From the NCBI RefSeq assembly GCF_002939185.1, contig NZ_POVL01000017.1:18593-82592 (forward strand): DNA of 64,000 bases, read 5' to 3'. The translations under genes were made by a program, and so were the position numbers. Shown one piece after another: positions 1 through 9,613 of the stretch. The DNA comes from Enterobacter sichuanensis (GTDB lineage Bacteria > Pseudomonadota > Gammaproteobacteria > Enterobacterales > Enterobacteriaceae). The first letter of the stretch is position 1, and every line of letters begins with the position of its first letter. The notes beneath the pieces were generated by a model. That model saw nothing but the letters and a program-made list of their open reading frames with translations. It made no database searches and had not been told where the DNA came from.

Positions 1-845
1 TCTACTCGGTTGATAATCTGAACCACTTTGCTGACGTGCTGAATGACATTGACGAACTGGCGCAGCTGCAGTTGATCCCCGCCGACGGGGCAGTGGCTGA
101 GGCCTCCCCGGGCCAGTTTGAGATTAACCTGCACCATACGGAAAACGTGCTCGATGCCTGCGATGATGCGCTGGCGCTAAAACGTCTCGTCAGGCAGATG
201 GCGGAAAAACATAAGATGCACGCCACGTTTATGGCAAAGCCGTATGAAGAGCATGCGGGCAGTGGGATGCATATCCACATCAGCATGCAAAACAACAGAG
301 GCGAGAACGTGTTCGCAGACGCCAGCGGCGAGGATTCCGCGCTGCTGAAACGCGCGCTGGCCGGGATGATCGATCTGATGCCAGCATCCATGGCGCTGTT
401 GGCACCGAACGTCAACTCCTACCGCCGTTTCCAGCCGGGAATGTACGTGCCGACGCAGGCGTCATGGGGACACAATAATCGCACCGTTGCCCTGCGTATC
501 CCCTGCGGCGATCGCCATAACCATCGGGTCGAATACCGGGTGGCGGGAGCAGACGCGAATCCGTATCTGGTGATGGCGGCGATTTTTGCCGGGATTTTAC
601 ATGGTCTGGATAACGATTTACCCCTGCAGGAAGAAGTTGAAGGTAATGGTCTGGAGCAGGACGGACTGCCGTTCCCGATTCGTCAGAGCGATGCGCTGTG
701 GGAATTTATGCAAAACGATCACCTTCGCGAGCGCCTGGGCGAACGTTTCTGCCACGTCTATCACGCCTGCAAAAATGATGAATTACTGCAGTTTGAACGC
801 CTGATTACCGAAACGGAAATCGAGTGGATGCTGAAAAACGCCTGA
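1..845 (+). CDS. puuA: Gamma-glutamylputrescine synthetase (C-terminal part)
   Basis: This is the 3' part of a gene cut by the window edge; the frame opens at base 3 with no start codon. The product belongs to the glutamine synthetase family and matches E. coli PuuA almost throughout. PuuA ligates glutamate to putrescine using ATP, the first step of the Puu putrescine pathway in the cytoplasm. Visible family signatures are the glutamate-binding stretch with GSGMHIH, the NSYRR(F) segment and the ATP/metal region RIPCGDRHNHRVEYR. About 280 of roughly 470 residues are present. It ends EIEWMLKNA, as in E. coli. The permease gene puuP follows on the same strand after 356 bases, as expected of a puuA-puuP unit. 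Confidence 0.95.
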   Translation, partial: YSVDNLNHFADVLNDIDELAQLQLIPADGAVAEASPGQFEINLHHTENVLDACDDALALKRLVRQMAEKHKMHATFMAKPYEEHAGSGMHIHISMQNNRGENVFADASGEDSALLKRALAGMIDLMPASMALLAPNVNSYRRFQPGMYVPTQASWGHNNRTVALRIPCGDRHNHRVEYRVAGADANPYLVMAAIFAGILHGLDNDLPLQEEVEGNGLEQDGLPFPIRQSDALWEFMQNDHLRERLGERFCHVYHACKNDELLQFERLITETEIEWMLKNA

Positions 846-1201
846 TGACGTGCCCCGGTAAGGGGCCGCTTTGTTTCATCGCGTACGTATCACCAAACGG
901 CCTGCGCGGAGCCTGGCCGAACTGTTCGCTGGCACGCCAGCTATCTCCCGGGCGTCGCGTTATGGAGCGCAGGCGGCACAGGGATTTTCTTAACGACACT
1001 GTGTGACGAGGTAGGAAATGATGCAGATGTTCAACTATCCGCAGGGCGAAGGGGGGCGGTCAGGCTCCTGCTGTGAGTGCGAGCCAGAGACGGTGTGCTG
1101 GTCCGATCGCGTGTGTTCTTTACAACTTCCCCCTTTGCTAAGCAGGTTTGCGTTAAGGACAACGCGATTGCAAACCACGGTAAGCATGGGGGGGACGGTT
1201 T
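846..1201 (+). other. Long puuA-puuP intergenic leader with hairpins and a small ORF
   Basis: This stretch has no recognised gene. Just after the puuA stop is a GC hairpin (GCCCC, loop GGTAA, GGGGC; 852-866) followed by a short T-rich run, a possible partial terminator or processing site. A second dyad lies close to puuP: GGTTTGC at 1145-1151 pairs with GCAAACC at 1170-1176, with an inner GCGTT/AACGC. A 64-codon ORF (1018-1212) has a good ribosome-binding site (GAGGTAGGA), is Cys-rich near its start and overlaps the puuP start by 11 bases. It has no recognised homologue and may be a leader peptide or chance. Confidence 0.45.
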
Positions 1202-2593
1202 ATGGCGACTAACACGTCTCTTGACTCGCCGGGCATGGCCGGAAGAACCCGGCTGCGCAGCTCCCTCAAGCTCTGGCAGGTGGTCATGATGGGGCTGGCT
1301 TACCTCACCCCCATGACCGTGTTTGATACCTTCGGCATTGTGTCCGGTATCAGTAATGGCCACGTGCCCGCCTCGTATCTCCTGGCGCTGGCTGGCGTCA
1401 TGTTTACCGCCATCAGCTACGGCAAGCTGGTACGACAGTTCCCGGAAGCGGGCTCTGCGTACACCTACACGCAGAAATCGATCGGACCCCACCTGGGTTT
1501 TATGGTCGGCTGGTCATCGCTGCTGGACTATCTCTTCCTGCCGATGATCAACGTGCTGCTGGCGAAGATCTACCTTTCCGCGTTGTTCCCTGAAGTCCCG
1601 CCGTGGGTCTGGGTGGTGGGGTTTGTGACGATCCTGACGCTGGCGAACCTGAAGAGCGTTAATTTGGTCGCCAACTTTAATACCCTGTTTGTGCTGGTGC
1701 AGATCGCCATCATGGTGGTATTTGTCATACTCGTGGTGCATGGCCTGCACAAGGGGGAGGGCGTCGGCACCGTCTGGTCGCTCCAGCCGTTTATCAGCGA
1801 AAACGCACACCTGATCCCCATTATTACCGGCGCGACTATCGTCTGCTTCTCTTTCCTCGGCTTTGACGCGGTCACCACGCTGTCGGAAGAGACGCCAAAC
1901 GCGGCGCGGGTGATCCCCAGAGCCATTTTCCTGACCGCACTGTATGGCGGGCTGATATTCATCATTGCCTCGTTTTTCATGCAGCTCTTTTTCCCGACGA
2001 TCGCGCGCTTCAAAAACCCGGACGCCGCGCTGCCGGAAATTGCGCTGTACGTGGGCGGCAAGCTCTTCCAGTCGGTGTTTCTGTGTACCACGTTTGTGAA
2101 TACGCTCGCTTCAGGCCTGGCCTCGCACGCCAGCGTCTCACGCTTGTTGTATGTCATGGGGCGTGACAACGTCTTCCCGGAGCGGGTGTTTGGTTACGTG
2201 CATCCGAAATGGCGTACGCCGGCTTTGAACGTCATTATGGTGGGGATCGTGGCGCTGTCGGCCCTGTACTTTGATCTCGTGACCGCGACGGCGCTGATCA
2301 ACTTTGGCGCGCTGGTGGCGTTTACGTTTGTTAATCTCTCGGTGTACAACCATTTCTGGCGGCGTAAGGGGCTGAACAAAACGTGGAAAGATCGGTTCCA
2401 CTATCTCCTGTTGCCACTCATTGGTGCCGTAACGGTCGGCGTGCTGTGGATAAACCTCGAAGCGACGTCCCTGACGCTTGGCCTCATCTGGGCGGCTCTG
2501 GGGATCCTTTACCTGACGTGGCTAACGCGCCGTTTCCGGAAACCGCCTCCGCAGTTTGAAGCCGGTAAGATAGAGCAGGCCTGGGATTCCTGA
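1202..2593 (+). CDS. puuP: Putrescine importer, APC family
   Basis: This 463-residue multi-spanning permease of the amino acid-polyamine-organocation superfamily matches E. coli PuuP (461 residues) across its length. The first helix carries [15 protein letters not shown], and the conserved stretch [17 protein letters not shown] sits mid-protein. PuuP brings putrescine across the inner membrane as carbon or nitrogen source and supplies the Puu enzymes, so placement behind puuA is expected. The ATG at 1202 has a G-rich ribosome-binding site just upstream. The last roughly 20 residues diverge from E. coli, as is common for this tail. A strong bidirectional hairpin follows the stop. Confidence 0.95.
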   Translation: MATNTSLDSPGMAGRTRLRSSLKLWQVVMMGLAYLTPMTVFDTFGIVSGISNGHVPASYLLALAGVMFTAISYGKLVRQFPEAGSAYTYTQKSIGPHLGFMVGWSSLLDYLFLPMINVLLAKIYLSALFPEVPPWVWVVGFVTILTLANLKSVNLVANFNTLFVLVQIAIMVVFVILVVHGLHKGEGVGTVWSLQPFISENAHLIPIITGATIVCFSFLGFDAVTTLSEETPNAARVIPRAIFLTALYGGLIFIIASFFMQLFFPTIARFKNPDAALPEIALYVGGKLFQSVFLCTTFVNTLASGLASHASVSRLLYVMGRDNVFPERVFGYVHPKWRTPALNVIMVGIVALSALYFDLVTATALINFGALVAFTFVNLSVYNHFWRRKGLNKTWKDRFHYLLLPLIGAVTVGVLWINLEATSLTLGLIWAALGILYLTWLTRRFRKPPPQFEAGKIEQAWDS

Positions 2594-2598
2594 ACGTA

Positions 2599-2626
2599 AA
2601 ACGGCACCAGTACGCTGGTGCCGTTT
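2599..2626. terminator. Bidirectional terminator between puuP and ynfM
   Basis: Perfect 12-bp stem (AAACGGCACCAG, loop TACG, then the complement ending in CCGTTT). The T and A runs on either side let it serve both convergent genes. Confidence 0.8.
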
Positions 2627-2668
2627 ATCTGGAGCGCTCGTCTTACCGGATATCTTCCCGCAAGCGTG

Positions 2669-3922
2669 TTACCTCAGACGTTTATGAAGACTTCCCCCCA
2701 CCAGCAGCGCCGCGCAGAGCATCAGCGCGATAAAGCCGCCCACGCCGTTCCAGCCGTAGTGATGCCAGAACACGCCGCCGAGCGTCCCGGCGATGCTGGA
2801 ACCCAGATAATAGCTAAACAGATACAGCGACGATGCCTGTCCTTTGGCACGCCGTGCGCGCGGGCCAATCCAGCTGCTGGCAACCGAGTGGGCGGCAAAG
2901 AACCCTGCGGAGAAGAGCAGCATGCCGGCAAAAATCAGCCACAGGGAGGAGAAGAGGGTCAGCAGCAGACCGACGAGCATCACCGCCGTGAAGAACAGCA
3001 TCACCGGACCGCGCCCATAGCGTGCGGTCATCGCCCCGGCTTTCGGCGAACTCCAGGTGCCGGTCAGGTACGCTACGGAAAGCAGACCCACCACCGCCTG
3101 GCTCAGATGCCATGGCGAGAGCATCAGGCGGTAGCCAATATAGTTGAACAGCGTGACGAAGGAGCCCATCAGCAGGAAGCCGACCAGAAACAGGCGTGGC
3201 AGCCCTTTGTCACGCCAGTGCAGGCGGAAGTTGATAAACAGCGTTTTTGGGCGCAAAGAGGTCGGGCGGAAATGGCGCGATTCCGGCAGAATTTTCCAGA
3301 ACATCAGGGCTGATGCCAGCGCAAAACACCCGATGACCGCAAGCGCAATACGCCAGCTAAAGAAGTCCGTAAAGACCCCGCTCAGCAGGCGTCCGCTCAT
3401 TCCGCCAATCGAGTTCCCGCTGATGTAAAGCCCCATAGAGAAGGCAACAAAGCTTGGGTGAATCTCCTCGCTGAGATAGGTCATCCCGACCGCCGCCACG
3501 CCGCTGAGCGAGAGCCCAATCAGCGCGCGCATCACCAGAATACCGTGCCAGCTGGTCATCATGGTCGAGAGTAATGTACAGACCGAGGCCAGCATCAGGG
3601 CGGTCACCATTACCTGTTTACGGCCGATGGCGTCGGACAGCGGGCCGGTAAAGAGCAGGCCAATCGCCAGCATAGCGGTTGAAATGGAGAGCGATACGCT
3701 GCTGCTGGCAGGCGATACGCCAAATTCGTGCGAAAGCACGGGCAGGATCGGCTGAACACAATAGAGCAGGGCGAAGGTTGCCAGACCGGCTGAAAAGAGC
3801 GCCAGCGTGACGCGCATAAATTGGGGGGTACCACGTTTAATGAACTGAACCGGCTGCGATGCTGCAGGTAAATCATTGATATCGCTTGCCGGATCGATAC
3901 CAATCGTAGTTGTACGACTCAC
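2669..3922 (-). CDS. ynfM: MFS transporter YnfM
   Basis: This major facilitator superfamily protein (12 predicted helices, DHA1-like) matches E. coli YnfM almost residue for residue. The loop 2-3 motif appears as GPLSDAIGRK. Its substrate is not established, although the family contains drug and metabolite exporters. I place the start at the GTG at 3922 (VSRTTT, 417 residues). E. coli YnfM also begins at SRTTT, and AAGGAA lies seven bases upstream of this GTG. An in-frame ATG at 3976 would add 18 residues unlike the family. The gene is divergent from the LysR gene ynfL, its probable regulator, and converges on puuP. Confidence 0.93.
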   Translation of the reverse strand: MSRTTTIGIDPASDINDLPAASQPVQFIKRGTPQFMRVTLALFSAGLATFALLYCVQPILPVLSHEFGVSPASSSVSLSISTAMLAIGLLFTGPLSDAIGRKQVMVTALMLASVCTLLSTMMTSWHGILVMRALIGLSLSGVAAVGMTYLSEEIHPSFVAFSMGLYISGNSIGGMSGRLLSGVFTDFFSWRIALAVIGCFALASALMFWKILPESRHFRPTSLRPKTLFINFRLHWRDKGLPRLFLVGFLLMGSFVTLFNYIGYRLMLSPWHLSQAVVGLLSVAYLTGTWSSPKAGAMTARYGRGPVMLFFTAVMLVGLLLTLFSSLWLIFAGMLLFSAGFFAAHSVASSWIGPRARRAKGQASSLYLFSYYLGSSIAGTLGGVFWHHYGWNGVGGFIALMLCAALLVGGSLHKRLR

Positions 3923-4043
3923 ACAGTTTCCTTGCTTAAACATCCCCGTGATTTCTGGTGACGGGTATGACCACACCTTCAGGGTAGGAAAATGTGAATA
4001 TTCTGTCTAATATATTAATAATCTCAAATGATACTTTAAAAAT

Positions 4044-4976
4044 ATGAATATCGAACTGCGTCACCTTCGCTATTTTGTCGCTGTCGCTGAAGAGCTGCAT
4101 TTTGGCCGTGCGGCGGCACGGCTGAATATTTCTCAGCCGCCCTTAAGCCAGCAGATTCAGATCCTGGAGCAGCAGGTCGGAGCGCGTCTTCTGGCCCGCA
4201 CCAACCGCAGCGTGAGCCTGACGGCGGCGGGGAAACAGTTTCTCGTCGACAGCCGACAGATCCTGAATATGGTTGAGGATGCCGCCGCCCGGGCTGAACG
4301 GTTGTATCTCGGTGAAACAGGGGAGCTGCGAATTGGCTTTACCTCATCCGCACCGTTTATCAGCGCCGTCTCGGAGACCTTGTCGTCATTTCGCCGCCAT
4401 TTCCCCGATGTTCATATTCAGACGCGTGAAATCAATACCCGCGAGCAGATCGCGCCGCTCAATGAAGGTACGCTGGATCTGGGGTTGATGCGCAATACCC
4501 AACTGCCGGACACGCTGGCATGGCAGGTGATTCTGCGCGAGCCGCTGATGGCTATGATCCCTCACGATCACCCCCTGGCCTCGCGTCCGACGGTTTCACT
4601 GGCCGACCTGGCAAAAGAGCCGTTTGTCTTTTTTGACCCGCAGGTCGGGACGGGGCTGTATGACGATATCCTGGGGCTGATGCGCCGCTACGATCTTGCC
4701 CCGGTTATTACTCAGGAAGTGGGGGAGGCAATGACCATTATTGGCCTGGTCGCCGCCGGGCTGGGGGTTTCTATTCTCCCGGCCTCCTTTAAGCGGGTAC
4801 AGTTGCGCGAAATGCGCTGGGTTCCCCTCGCACAAGAGGATGCCGTGTCAGAGATGTGGCTGGTCTGGTCAAAACATCGTGAACAGAGTCATGCCGCGCA
4901 GCGTTTCAAACAGCAGCTCATTAACGCCTCATCGGGGCGAGATTTTGTGGCAAAAGGGGGTAAAAACGTGCGGTAA
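4044..4976 (+). CDS. ynfL: LysR-family regulator YnfL
   Basis: LysR-type transcription factor of 310 residues. The N-terminal winged helix-turn-helix (residues about 1-60) reads RHLRYFVAVAEELHFGRAAARLNISQ in pieces and is very close to E. coli YnfL; the effector-binding domain follows from about residue 90. It is 13 residues longer than the E. coli protein, the extra sequence being a basic C-terminal tail. It is divergent from ynfM across a 121-bp AT-rich gap, the usual LysR layout for controlling the neighbour. Effector and targets cannot be read from the sequence. Confidence 0.93.
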   Translation: MNIELRHLRYFVAVAEELHFGRAAARLNISQPPLSQQIQILEQQVGARLLARTNRSVSLTAAGKQFLVDSRQILNMVEDAAARAERLYLGETGELRIGFTSSAPFISAVSETLSSFRRHFPDVHIQTREINTREQIAPLNEGTLDLGLMRNTQLPDTLAWQVILREPLMAMIPHDHPLASRPTVSLADLAKEPFVFFDPQVGTGLYDDILGLMRRYDLAPVITQEVGEAMTIIGLVAAGLGVSILPASFKRVQLREMRWVPLAQEDAVSEMWLVWSKHREQSHAAQRFKQQLINASSGRDFVAKGGKNVR

Positions 4977-5037
4977 ATCACATGGCTAAGTAAATATTTG
5001 ACGCCGGCCATGGAAGTGCTTCACCATAGCCAAAAGT

Positions 5038-5059
5038 TTATTTCGATGCTCGAAAATAA
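5038..5059 (+). promoter_or_regulatory. Mlc operator upstream of mlc
   Basis: Near-palindrome made of TTATTTCGA, a central TGC and TCGAAAATAA. It matches the known Mlc/NagC-type site (TTATTT, a CG-rich centre, AAATAA). It lies 11 bases before the mlc GTG start, so Mlc should repress its own gene, as in E. coli. Confidence 0.8.
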
Positions 5060-5070
5060 GGGAGTACGAG

Positions 5071-6291
5071 GTGGTTGCTGATAGTCAGCCAGGGCACATT
5101 GATCAGATTAAGCAGACCAACGCTGGCGCGGTGTATCGCCTGATTGATCAGCTTGGTCCGGTTTCGCGTATCGATCTTTCGCGCCTGGCACAACTGGCAC
5201 CTGCCAGTATCACCAAGATTGTCCGCGAAATGCTGGAAGCGCACCTGGTTCAGGAAACGGAAATTCAGGAGCCGGGCAGCCGTGGCCGTCCGGCAGTCGG
5301 GCTGGTGGTCGAGACGGAAGCCTGGCACTACTTGTCACTGCGTATCAGCCGCGGGGAGATCTTCCTTGCCCTGCGGGATCTGAGCAGCAAGCTGGTGGTG
5401 GAAGACCGGCTTGAGCTGCCGCTCAACGCTGAGCAACCGCTCCTCGAGTCGATTGTGTCGCATATCGATCGCTTCTTTATCCGTCATCAACAGCGGCTGG
5501 AACGCTTAACGGCGATTGCCATCACCATGCCGGGCATCATTGATACCGAAAATGGCATTGTTCACCGCATGCCGTTTTACGACGACGTCAAAGAGATGCC
5601 GCTGGGTGAAGTGCTGAAAAACCATACCGGCGTGCCGGTCTATATTCAGCATGACATCAGCGCCTGGACAATGGCGGAGGCGCTGTTTGGTGCCTCGCGC
5701 GGTGCGCGGGATGTGATTCAGGTGGTCATCGACCATAACGTCGGGGCGGGCGTGATCACCGACGGGCGTCTTCTCCACGCTGGCAGCAGCAGCCTCGTGG
5801 AGATTGGCCATACTCAGGTCGACCCTTACGGTAAGCGTTGCTATTGCGGCAACCACGGCTGTCTGGAGACCATTGCCAGCGTGGAAAGCGTGCTGGAGCT
5901 GGCGCAGGTGAGGCTCGGCCAGTCCATGAGCTCTTCGCTGCACGGACAACCCCTGACGGTAGATTCACTCTGCGCCGCGGCGCGCCTGGGCGATCTGCTG
6001 GCGAAGGACATCATAACCGGCGTGGGGAATAACGTGGGCCGCATTCTGGCCATCATGGTGAACCTCTTTAACCCGCAAAAAATCCTCATTGGCTCGCCGC
6101 TCAGCCAGGCGGCGGAGATCCTGTTTCCGGCGATCTCGGCCTGCATTCACCAGCAGTCGCTTCCCGCGTACAGCAAAAATATTGCGGTAGAAAGCACCCA
6201 GTTTTCCAACCAGGGGACGATGGCCGGCGCAGCGCTGGTCAAGGACGCCATGTATAACGGCTCGCTGTTGATCCGCCTGCTGCAGGGCTAA
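5071..6291 (+). CDS. mlc: Glucose-responsive repressor Mlc (DgsA), ROK family
   Basis: This 406-residue protein has the same length as E. coli Mlc and is nearly identical in its N-terminal helix-turn-helix (about residues 10-80). A ROK domain follows, with the zinc cluster motif CYCGNHGC near residues 257-264. Mlc represses sugar phosphotransferase genes such as ptsG, manXYZ and malT; during glucose uptake it is captured at the membrane by unphosphorylated PtsG. The start is GTG at 5071 behind GGGAG. The same GTG start and self-operator occur in E. coli. bioD2 follows in the same direction after about 130 bases. Confidence 0.96.
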   Translation: MVADSQPGHIDQIKQTNAGAVYRLIDQLGPVSRIDLSRLAQLAPASITKIVREMLEAHLVQETEIQEPGSRGRPAVGLVVETEAWHYLSLRISRGEIFLALRDLSSKLVVEDRLELPLNAEQPLLESIVSHIDRFFIRHQQRLERLTAIAITMPGIIDTENGIVHRMPFYDDVKEMPLGEVLKNHTGVPVYIQHDISAWTMAEALFGASRGARDVIQVVIDHNVGAGVITDGRLLHAGSSSLVEIGHTQVDPYGKRCYCGNHGCLETIASVESVLELAQVRLGQSMSSSLHGQPLTVDSLCAAARLGDLLAKDIITGVGNNVGRILAIMVNLFNPQKILIGSPLSQAAEILFPAISACIHQQSLPAYSKNIAVESTQFSNQGTMAGAALVKDAMYNGSLLIRLLQG

Positions 6292-6317
6292 CTCTTTTCC
6301 GCAGATGTAAGAAAAAT

Positions 6318-6343
6318 TGCGCTATCTCAAGCCGGGTAGCGCA
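6318..6343. repeat. Small inverted repeat after mlc
   Basis: TGCGCTA and TAGCGCA form a 7-bp perfect stem around a 12-base loop in the mlc-bioD2 gap. There is no T-run, so it is more likely a transcript-stabilising hairpin than a terminator. Confidence 0.35.
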
Positions 6344-6421
6344 CGCATCCCGTAGACTTCCTCCACTGAATTATTTACCTGGTTTATATTTTCGAAGCAT
6401 ACCCAAGAGGTGGAGTGAGTC

Positions 6422-7117
6422 ATGCTTAAGCGTTTCTTTGTTACTGGTACAGATACCTCTGTCGGCAAGACCGTCGTATCCCGCGCATTGCTGCAGGCGC
6501 TGGCAGCAAGCGGTAAACGCGTGGCAGGGTACAAGCCGGTCGCAAAAGGGAGTAAAGAGACGCCAGAGGGATTGCGTAATAAAGACGCCCTGGTACTGCA
6601 AAGCGTCTCGTCACTGGAACTGCCTTATCACGCGGTCAATCCTGTTGCGTTAAGCGAAGAGGAGAGCAGCGTGGCGCACAGCGGTATGATCAATTATCCG
6701 CTGCTGTCCGACGGGCTGGCGAACCTCAGCGAGAAGGTCGATCACGTGGTGGTTGAAGGCACGGGCGGCTGGCGCAGCCTGATGAATGACCTGCGTCCGC
6801 TCTCTGAATGGGTGGTGCAGGAACAGCTTCCGGTGGTTATGGTCGTGGGTATCCAGGAAGGGTGCATCAACCATGCGCTGCTGACCGCGCAGGCGATTGC
6901 CAATGACGGCCTGCCGCTGATTGGCTGGGTGGCAAACCGAATCAACCCGGGCCTGGCGCACTACGCTGAAATCATCGACGTGCTGAGCACCAAGCTGCCG
7001 GGGCCGTTGGTGGGGGAACTGCCTTATCTGCCCCGCGCCGAACAGCGCGAGCTAGCGCAATACATCGATCTCCCGGCCCTCGGTGGCGTGTTGACCGTAG
7101 ACCGAGTCGTGGCGTAA
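6422..7117 (+). CDS. bioD2: Dethiobiotin synthetase paralogue BioD2 (YnfK)
   Basis: ATP-dependent dethiobiotin synthetase family protein of 231 residues, as in E. coli YnfK/BioD2. The P-loop [12 protein letters not shown] lies at the N-terminus; VVVEGTGGW and the WVANRINP segment are also conserved. The reaction closes the ureido ring of dethiobiotin from diaminopelargonate and CO2, although BioD2 appears to be a secondary copy of BioD in E. coli. The ATG at 6422 has GAGGTGGAG upstream. The last 66 bases overlap, tail to tail, with clcB on the other strand. Confidence 0.92.
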   Translation: MLKRFFVTGTDTSVGKTVVSRALLQALAASGKRVAGYKPVAKGSKETPEGLRNKDALVLQSVSSLELPYHAVNPVALSEEESSVAHSGMINYPLLSDGLANLSEKVDHVVVEGTGGWRSLMNDLRPLSEWVVQEQLPVVMVVGIQEGCINHALLTAQAIANDGLPLIGWVANRINPGLAHYAEIIDVLSTKLPGPLVGELPYLPRAEQRELAQYIDLPALGGVLTVDRVVA

Positions 7118-8362
7118 CGTTCGCGACAGCACGGACGCCAGCACGCAGGCGACCAGCAAGCCGGGCAGTAAAAAATATTGTCCGGTCATTTCACAGACCA
7201 TCAGCGCCGACATAATAGGCGCATGGGTGGTGGCGGCGAGCAGCGTTGCCATCCCCGCCAGCCCTAGCAAAATCGCCGTCTCAGACCCCGGTAACCACAG
7301 CGCGAAGAGTTGGGCGAATAGCATGCCTGTCGCCATGCCGACAAACAGCGTGGGCGTAAATACTCCGCCCGGCGCTCCAGAGCCGCTGCTGGCCAGCACC
7401 GCCAGCAATTTACAGATAAACACCCCGGCAATCACCGTCAGGACCGGCGGGGCGAGCAGAAAAGCCTGAACCACGCTGTAACCATTCCCCCAGACCTTAG
7501 GCGTGAGCAGGGACAGCAGCCCGACGATCAAACCGCCGAGCGCCAGCTGCCACGGCGGAGAAAGTTTAAGACGCAGGAACAGCCCGTGGCTGCAGTCCAT
7601 CAGCCACATCAGCAGCGGTCCGCAGAGCCCTGCCAGCAGACCCATGGCGACCAGCAGGCCATAATCCGCCGCGGTGAGCATACCGCTCAGATGCACGGCG
7701 TAGAGCGTACCCGCACCCGGTGCGAGGAGCTGTGTGGTGAGAAGCGCCACGACCGCGGCGATCGCTACAGGGCCGAGCGAGGCCAGCATCAGGGTGCCAA
7801 ACAGGATCTCTGCAATGAACAGGCTGCCGGCTAAGGGCGCATGATAAGCGCTGGCCATCCCGGCGGCGGCACCGCAGGCGATCCATAACTTCCATTCGGA
7901 TTTGGGCGTAAAGCGCCGGGCAAAGAAGGAGGCGGCGAGAGCGGCGAGCAGGATCATCGCCCCTTCACGCCCGATGGCGCTGCCGCTGGCCACGACCAGC
8001 AGCGACGCCAGGGATTTCACAAGGCTGGCGCCGTAATCAAACTGGCCGTCGCCCGTCTCCAGCGCTTCCATATAATCGGTGGGCGCATGAGGCCGCTGGG
8101 CTGTCAGCCGTTGCCATCCCCAGAGCAGCAGCCCGGCAGCCAGCCCGCCCAGCGCGGGCGTCAGCGCACGCCGCCAGGGAGAGAGCGACGCGGCAGCATT
8201 CACCAGGCTGCCGCTGTCGTTGCTGAGAAGCAGCCACTCCAGCAGGTACATGCTGTGACGGAACACCGCAACGGCCAGCGCGGCCAGCACGCCGGTGACG
8301 GAGGCAATCAGCAGTCGACGAAACATCGCGCGGATGTCGGGATACGTATGAAGACGTTGCAT
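7052..8362 (-). CDS. clcB: Voltage-gated ClC-type chloride channel ClcB
   Basis: ClC-family membrane protein of 436 residues close to E. coli ClcB (418). The selectivity signatures are present: GSAIGREG, then [13 protein letters not shown]. The protein probably exchanges chloride and protons and has been tied to acid resistance. The start is ambiguous: the ATG at 8362 lacks a clear ribosome-binding site, and an internal ATG at 8326 (MFRRLL) matches the E. coli N-terminus. The C-terminus is longer than in E. coli because the frame runs 66 bases into the convergent bioD2 gene. Confidence 0.93.
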   Translation of the reverse strand: MQRLHTYPDIRAMFRRLLIASVTGVLAALAVAVFRHSMYLLEWLLLSNDSGSLVNAAASLSPWRRALTPALGGLAAGLLLWGWQRLTAQRPHAPTDYMEALETGDGQFDYGASLVKSLASLLVVASGSAIGREGAMILLAALAASFFARRFTPKSEWKLWIACGAAAGMASAYHAPLAGSLFIAEILFGTLMLASLGPVAIAAVVALLTTQLLAPGAGTLYAVHLSGMLTAADYGLLVAMGLLAGLCGPLLMWLMDCSHGLFLRLKLSPPWQLALGGLIVGLLSLLTPKVWGNGYSVVQAFLLAPPVLTVIAGVFICKLLAVLASSGSGAPGGVFTPTLFVGMATGMLFAQLFALWLPGSETAILLGLAGMATLLAATTHAPIMSALMVCEMTGQYFLLPGLLVACVLASVLSRTLRHDSVYGQHATEGREIDVLR

Positions 8363-8434
8363 GAGTCGTAATTAAACGGGGACGATACGATATTGTGGCG
8401 GGAAATCGCGGGGTTAGCAAAAGGTCTGCGTGCG

Positions 8435-8456
8435 AAAAAGCCGGGCAAAGCCCGGC
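8435..8456 (-). terminator. Terminator of the osmYXWV operon
   Basis: On the minus strand this reads GCCGGGC, loop TTT, GCCCGGC, then a T-run. It directly follows the osmV stop, ending the four-gene transcript. Confidence 0.85.
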
Positions 8457-8464
8457 CGGAAAGG

Positions 8465-9613
8465 TTAGTTGTCGCTGTGAATATTCAGCGCCCGACGCGT
8501 ACGGCCGGAACTCAGGTACTCAGCAATATAGTCCTGGGAAATCTCGCCGTTGTAGCGCCCGTCCTCATCCACAATCGGCATCCAGCTGGTATTACTCTCA
8601 TACAGACGTGACAGCACCACGCGCAGGTTATCTTCCGCTTTGCCGGTCATGCGGAACGGATGCAGAATATCGGCGCAGGTACCGCTGGCGTTACGCGCTT
8701 CGCGACGCTTCACGAAGCCCAGCGGTTTGCCGTGCTCGTCGACCACCGTCACGGCACGAATATCATTATCATCCATGGTGGCAAAGGCTTCCGGAAGCGG
8801 CGTAGCGCCGCGTACCGTAATGGTCGGCTGCTGGTCGGTCACGTCACCCGCGGAGACCAGCAGCAGGCGTTTCAGGGTGCGGTCCTGGCCGACGAACGAG
8901 CCGACAAACTCATTCGCCGGTTTCGCCAGCAGTTCATCCGGGCTGGCGCACTGGACGATTTTCCCCTGCCGGAATACCGCGATACGGTCGCCAAGCTTCA
9001 GGGCCTCATCGATATCGTGGCTGACCAGCATGACGGTTTTTTTCAGCTTGCGCTGCATCTCCAGGAACTGGTTCTGGATCACCTCGCGGTTGATCGGGTC
9101 CACCGCGCCGAAAGGTTCATCCATCAGCAGTACCGGAGGATCTGCCGCCAGGGCGCGAATGACGCCAATGCGCTGCTGTTGCCCGCCGGACATCTCGCGC
9201 GGATAACGGTGGAGAAACTTATGCGGATCCATCGCCACCATATCCATCAGCGCTTCGGCGCGTGCTTTACAGCGCGCTTTGTCCCAGCCCAGCATGCGCG
9301 GTACGACGGTGATGTTCTCTTCAATGGTCATGTTCGGAAACAGGCCAATCTGCTGGATCACGTAGCCAATGTTGCGGCGCAGGGTCACGGTGTCCATGCC
9401 GCTGGTATCTTCGCCGTTAATCAGTATCGTCCCGCTGCTGGGAGTGATGAGACGGTTAATCATTTTCAGGGTGGTGGTTTTCCCGCAGCCGGACGGGCCG
9501 AGCAGGACGCACATTTCCCCTTCGGGCACGTTCAGGTTGACGTTGTCGACGGCCCTGAAGGTTTGGCCGTGCTTCTGTGAAAAGTGTTTGGTGAGGTTTT
9601 CCAGTTTTATCAT
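8465..9613 (-). CDS. osmV: Osmoprotectant ABC transporter, ATP-binding subunit OsmV
   Basis: ATPase of a glycine betaine/choline-type (OpuC/ProV-like) importer, 382 residues. Walker A is GPSGCGKTT, the signature is MSGGQQQR and Walker B is VLLMDEP. Two C-terminal CBS repeats (about residues 250-375) are typical ionic-strength sensors in this family. The ATG at 9613 (MIKLENL) overlaps the osmW stop as TAATG, so translation is probably coupled; longer upstream readings would sit inside osmW. Placement next to clcB matches the Salmonella OsmU locus. It is the last gene of the operon. Confidence 0.92.
   Translation of the reverse strand: MIKLENLTKHFSQKHGQTFRAVDNVNLNVPEGEMCVLLGPSGCGKTTTLKMINRLITPSSGTILINGEDTSGMDTVTLRRNIGYVIQQIGLFPNMTIEENITVVPRMLGWDKARCKARAEALMDMVAMDPHKFLHRYPREMSGGQQQRIGVIRALAADPPVLLMDEPFGAVDPINREVIQNQFLEMQRKLKKTVMLVSHDIDEALKLGDRIAVFRQGKIVQCASPDELLAKPANEFVGSFVGQDRTLKRLLLVSAGDVTDQQPTITVRGATPLPEAFATMDDNDIRAVTVVDEHGKPLGFVKRREARNASGTCADILHPFRMTGKAEDNLRVVLSRLYESNTSWMPIVDEDGRYNGEISQDYIAEYLSSGRTRRALNIHSDN

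Noticed and set aside
1120..1140. Second Ter-like GTTGTAAAGAA on the minus strand
   Set aside because: Three mismatches to the Ter consensus, including the critical C position.
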